Of a stretch of 6,186 nucleotides of DNA, positions 5,670 to 6,186 are shown piece by piece. The stretch spans positions 1 to 6,186 of the forward strand of contig JAUMNV010000108.1 in assembly GCA_031295725.1 (NCBI GenBank), given 5' to 3'. The stretch comes from Collinsella sp. GTDB taxonomy: Bacteria; Actinomycetota; Coriobacteriia; Coriobacteriales; Coriobacteriaceae. The notes below the pieces were generated by a model that searched no databases, was not told where the DNA came from, and saw nothing but the letters and a program-made list of their open reading frames with translations. Numbering within the stretch: the stretch's first letter is position 1; every line of letters starts with the position of its first letter. Both the position numbers and the translations under genes were made by a program.

Positions 5670-6186
5670 TTACGCGACGGTGTAAACCCAGTTGTGCTTA
5701 TCCTCGACAGCACCAGACTGGATACCAGTCAGGGTCTCGCGGAGCTTCTTCATCACAGGCCCGATCTCGGTGTAGCCAGCCGGGAAGGTCACGGTCTCGT
5801 CGGCGCCGTAAACCTTGTTGTCGATCTCGCCAACCGGGGAGATAACGGCAGCGGTGCCGCACAGGCCGCACTCGACAAAGGTACCGGCCTTGACCTCGGC
5901 CCACTCGACGGGACGCTGGTCAACGGTCATGCCCAGGTCCTGAGCAACCTGAACGAGCGAACGGCGGGTGATGGAAGGCAGAATGGAGTCGGTGTGGGAC
6001 TGCGGAACGACGAGGGTGCCGTCCTCCTTCACGAACAGGACGTTAGCGCCACCGGTCTCCTCGACATAGGTGCGGGACTCGGAATCGAGATACAGGTTCT
6101 CGGCATAGCCCTCGCGGTGAGCCTCCATCGTGGGCTTGAGGGACATGGCGTAGTTCAGGCCGGCCTTGATGTTGCCGGTGCCATGC
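5670..6186 (-). CDS. ilvE: Branched-chain amino-acid aminotransferase, C-terminal part (5' end outside window)
   Basis: The frame is open to the window edge and ends at TAA 5672-5670, giving 171 residues from HGTGNIKAGLNYAMSL onward. This is a class IV PLP-dependent aminotransferase that interconverts Leu, Ile and Val with their 2-oxo acids using glutamate/2-oxoglutarate in the cytosol. The Lys of NIKAGLNY (6165-6167) sits where family members carry the lysine that binds PLP. VEETGGANVLFV matches the E-x-G-x-x-N-x-F/L segment, and LPSITRRSL and CGLCGTAAVISPVG match the substrate and cofactor phosphate-binding loops. The ending GIQSGAVEDKHNWVYTVA follows the G-I-Q-x-G-x-x-x-D/E-x-x-x-W pattern of the eukaryote-like/Gram-positive BCAT type. 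It converges on the surface gene and has its own terminator palindrome. About half of the protein is outside the window. Confidence 0.95.
   Translation of the reverse strand, partial: HGTGNIKAGLNYAMSLKPTMEAHREGYAENLYLDSESRTYVEETGGANVLFVKEDGTLVVPQSHTDSILPSITRRSLVQVAQDLGMTVDQRPVEWAEVKAGTFVECGLCGTAAVISPVGEIDNKVYGADETVTFPAGYTEIGPVMKKLRETLTGIQSGAVEDKHNWVYTVA

Noticed and set aside
5432..5713. 93-aa minus-strand ORF reaching into ilvE
   Set aside because: It runs through the terminator palindrome and the ilvE end in a different frame; low-complexity product and no plausible start signal.

Overview
The window looks like a stretch of a high-GC Gram-positive chromosome. A gut Coriobacteriia lineage (Collinsella or Eggerthella-like) is my best guess. 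It rests on the GC-rich coding, a LuxR-type regulator next to a very large Tat-exported surface protein with a Ser/Gly linker and C-terminal anchor, and an IS200-like element. This is inference from gene style; no rRNA or marker gene is present.

Layout. Bases 1-128 hold the last 41 codons of a LuxR-family DNA-binding domain (+). Bases 129-283 are intergenic. Bases 284-4652 (+) read as one surface-protein gene of about 1455 codons with two lesions. An in-frame TAG at 1418-1420 separates an N-terminal 378-aa ORF from a 1011-aa ORF in the same frame. A +1 shift at about 4357-4380 separates that ORF from its true 3' end, a Gly/Ser linker, degenerate sorting motif, hydrophobic segment and RR tail ending at 4652. 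The encoded protein would have a twin-arginine signal, a carboxypeptidase-regulatory-like beta domain, a long central region of unknown function, a CARDB-like domain and a wall or membrane anchor.

Bases 4653-5480 are an intergenic zone carrying a compact IS200-type insertion sequence. Its intact single-Tyr HUH transposase tnpA (5295-4837, -) is flanked by arrays of small hairpins, and a long stem-loop in the leader can bury the tnpA ribosome binding site. Rho-independent-like hairpins lie on both sides of the element (4702-4724 and 5450-5472). Bases 5526-5649 form a near-continuous 124-bp palindrome. Its core is a terminator for the convergent minus-strand gene at 5670-6186, the C-terminal half of a branched-chain amino-acid aminotransferase (ilvE), which runs off the right edge.

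The genes do not form one pathway. A regulator and a damaged surface gene converge on a housekeeping amino-acid gene, and the space between them has accepted a mobile element. No CRISPR array, tRNA, rRNA or TnpB partner is seen. The points most worth following are the two lesions in the surface gene, the RBS-masking leader of tnpA and the large palindrome.
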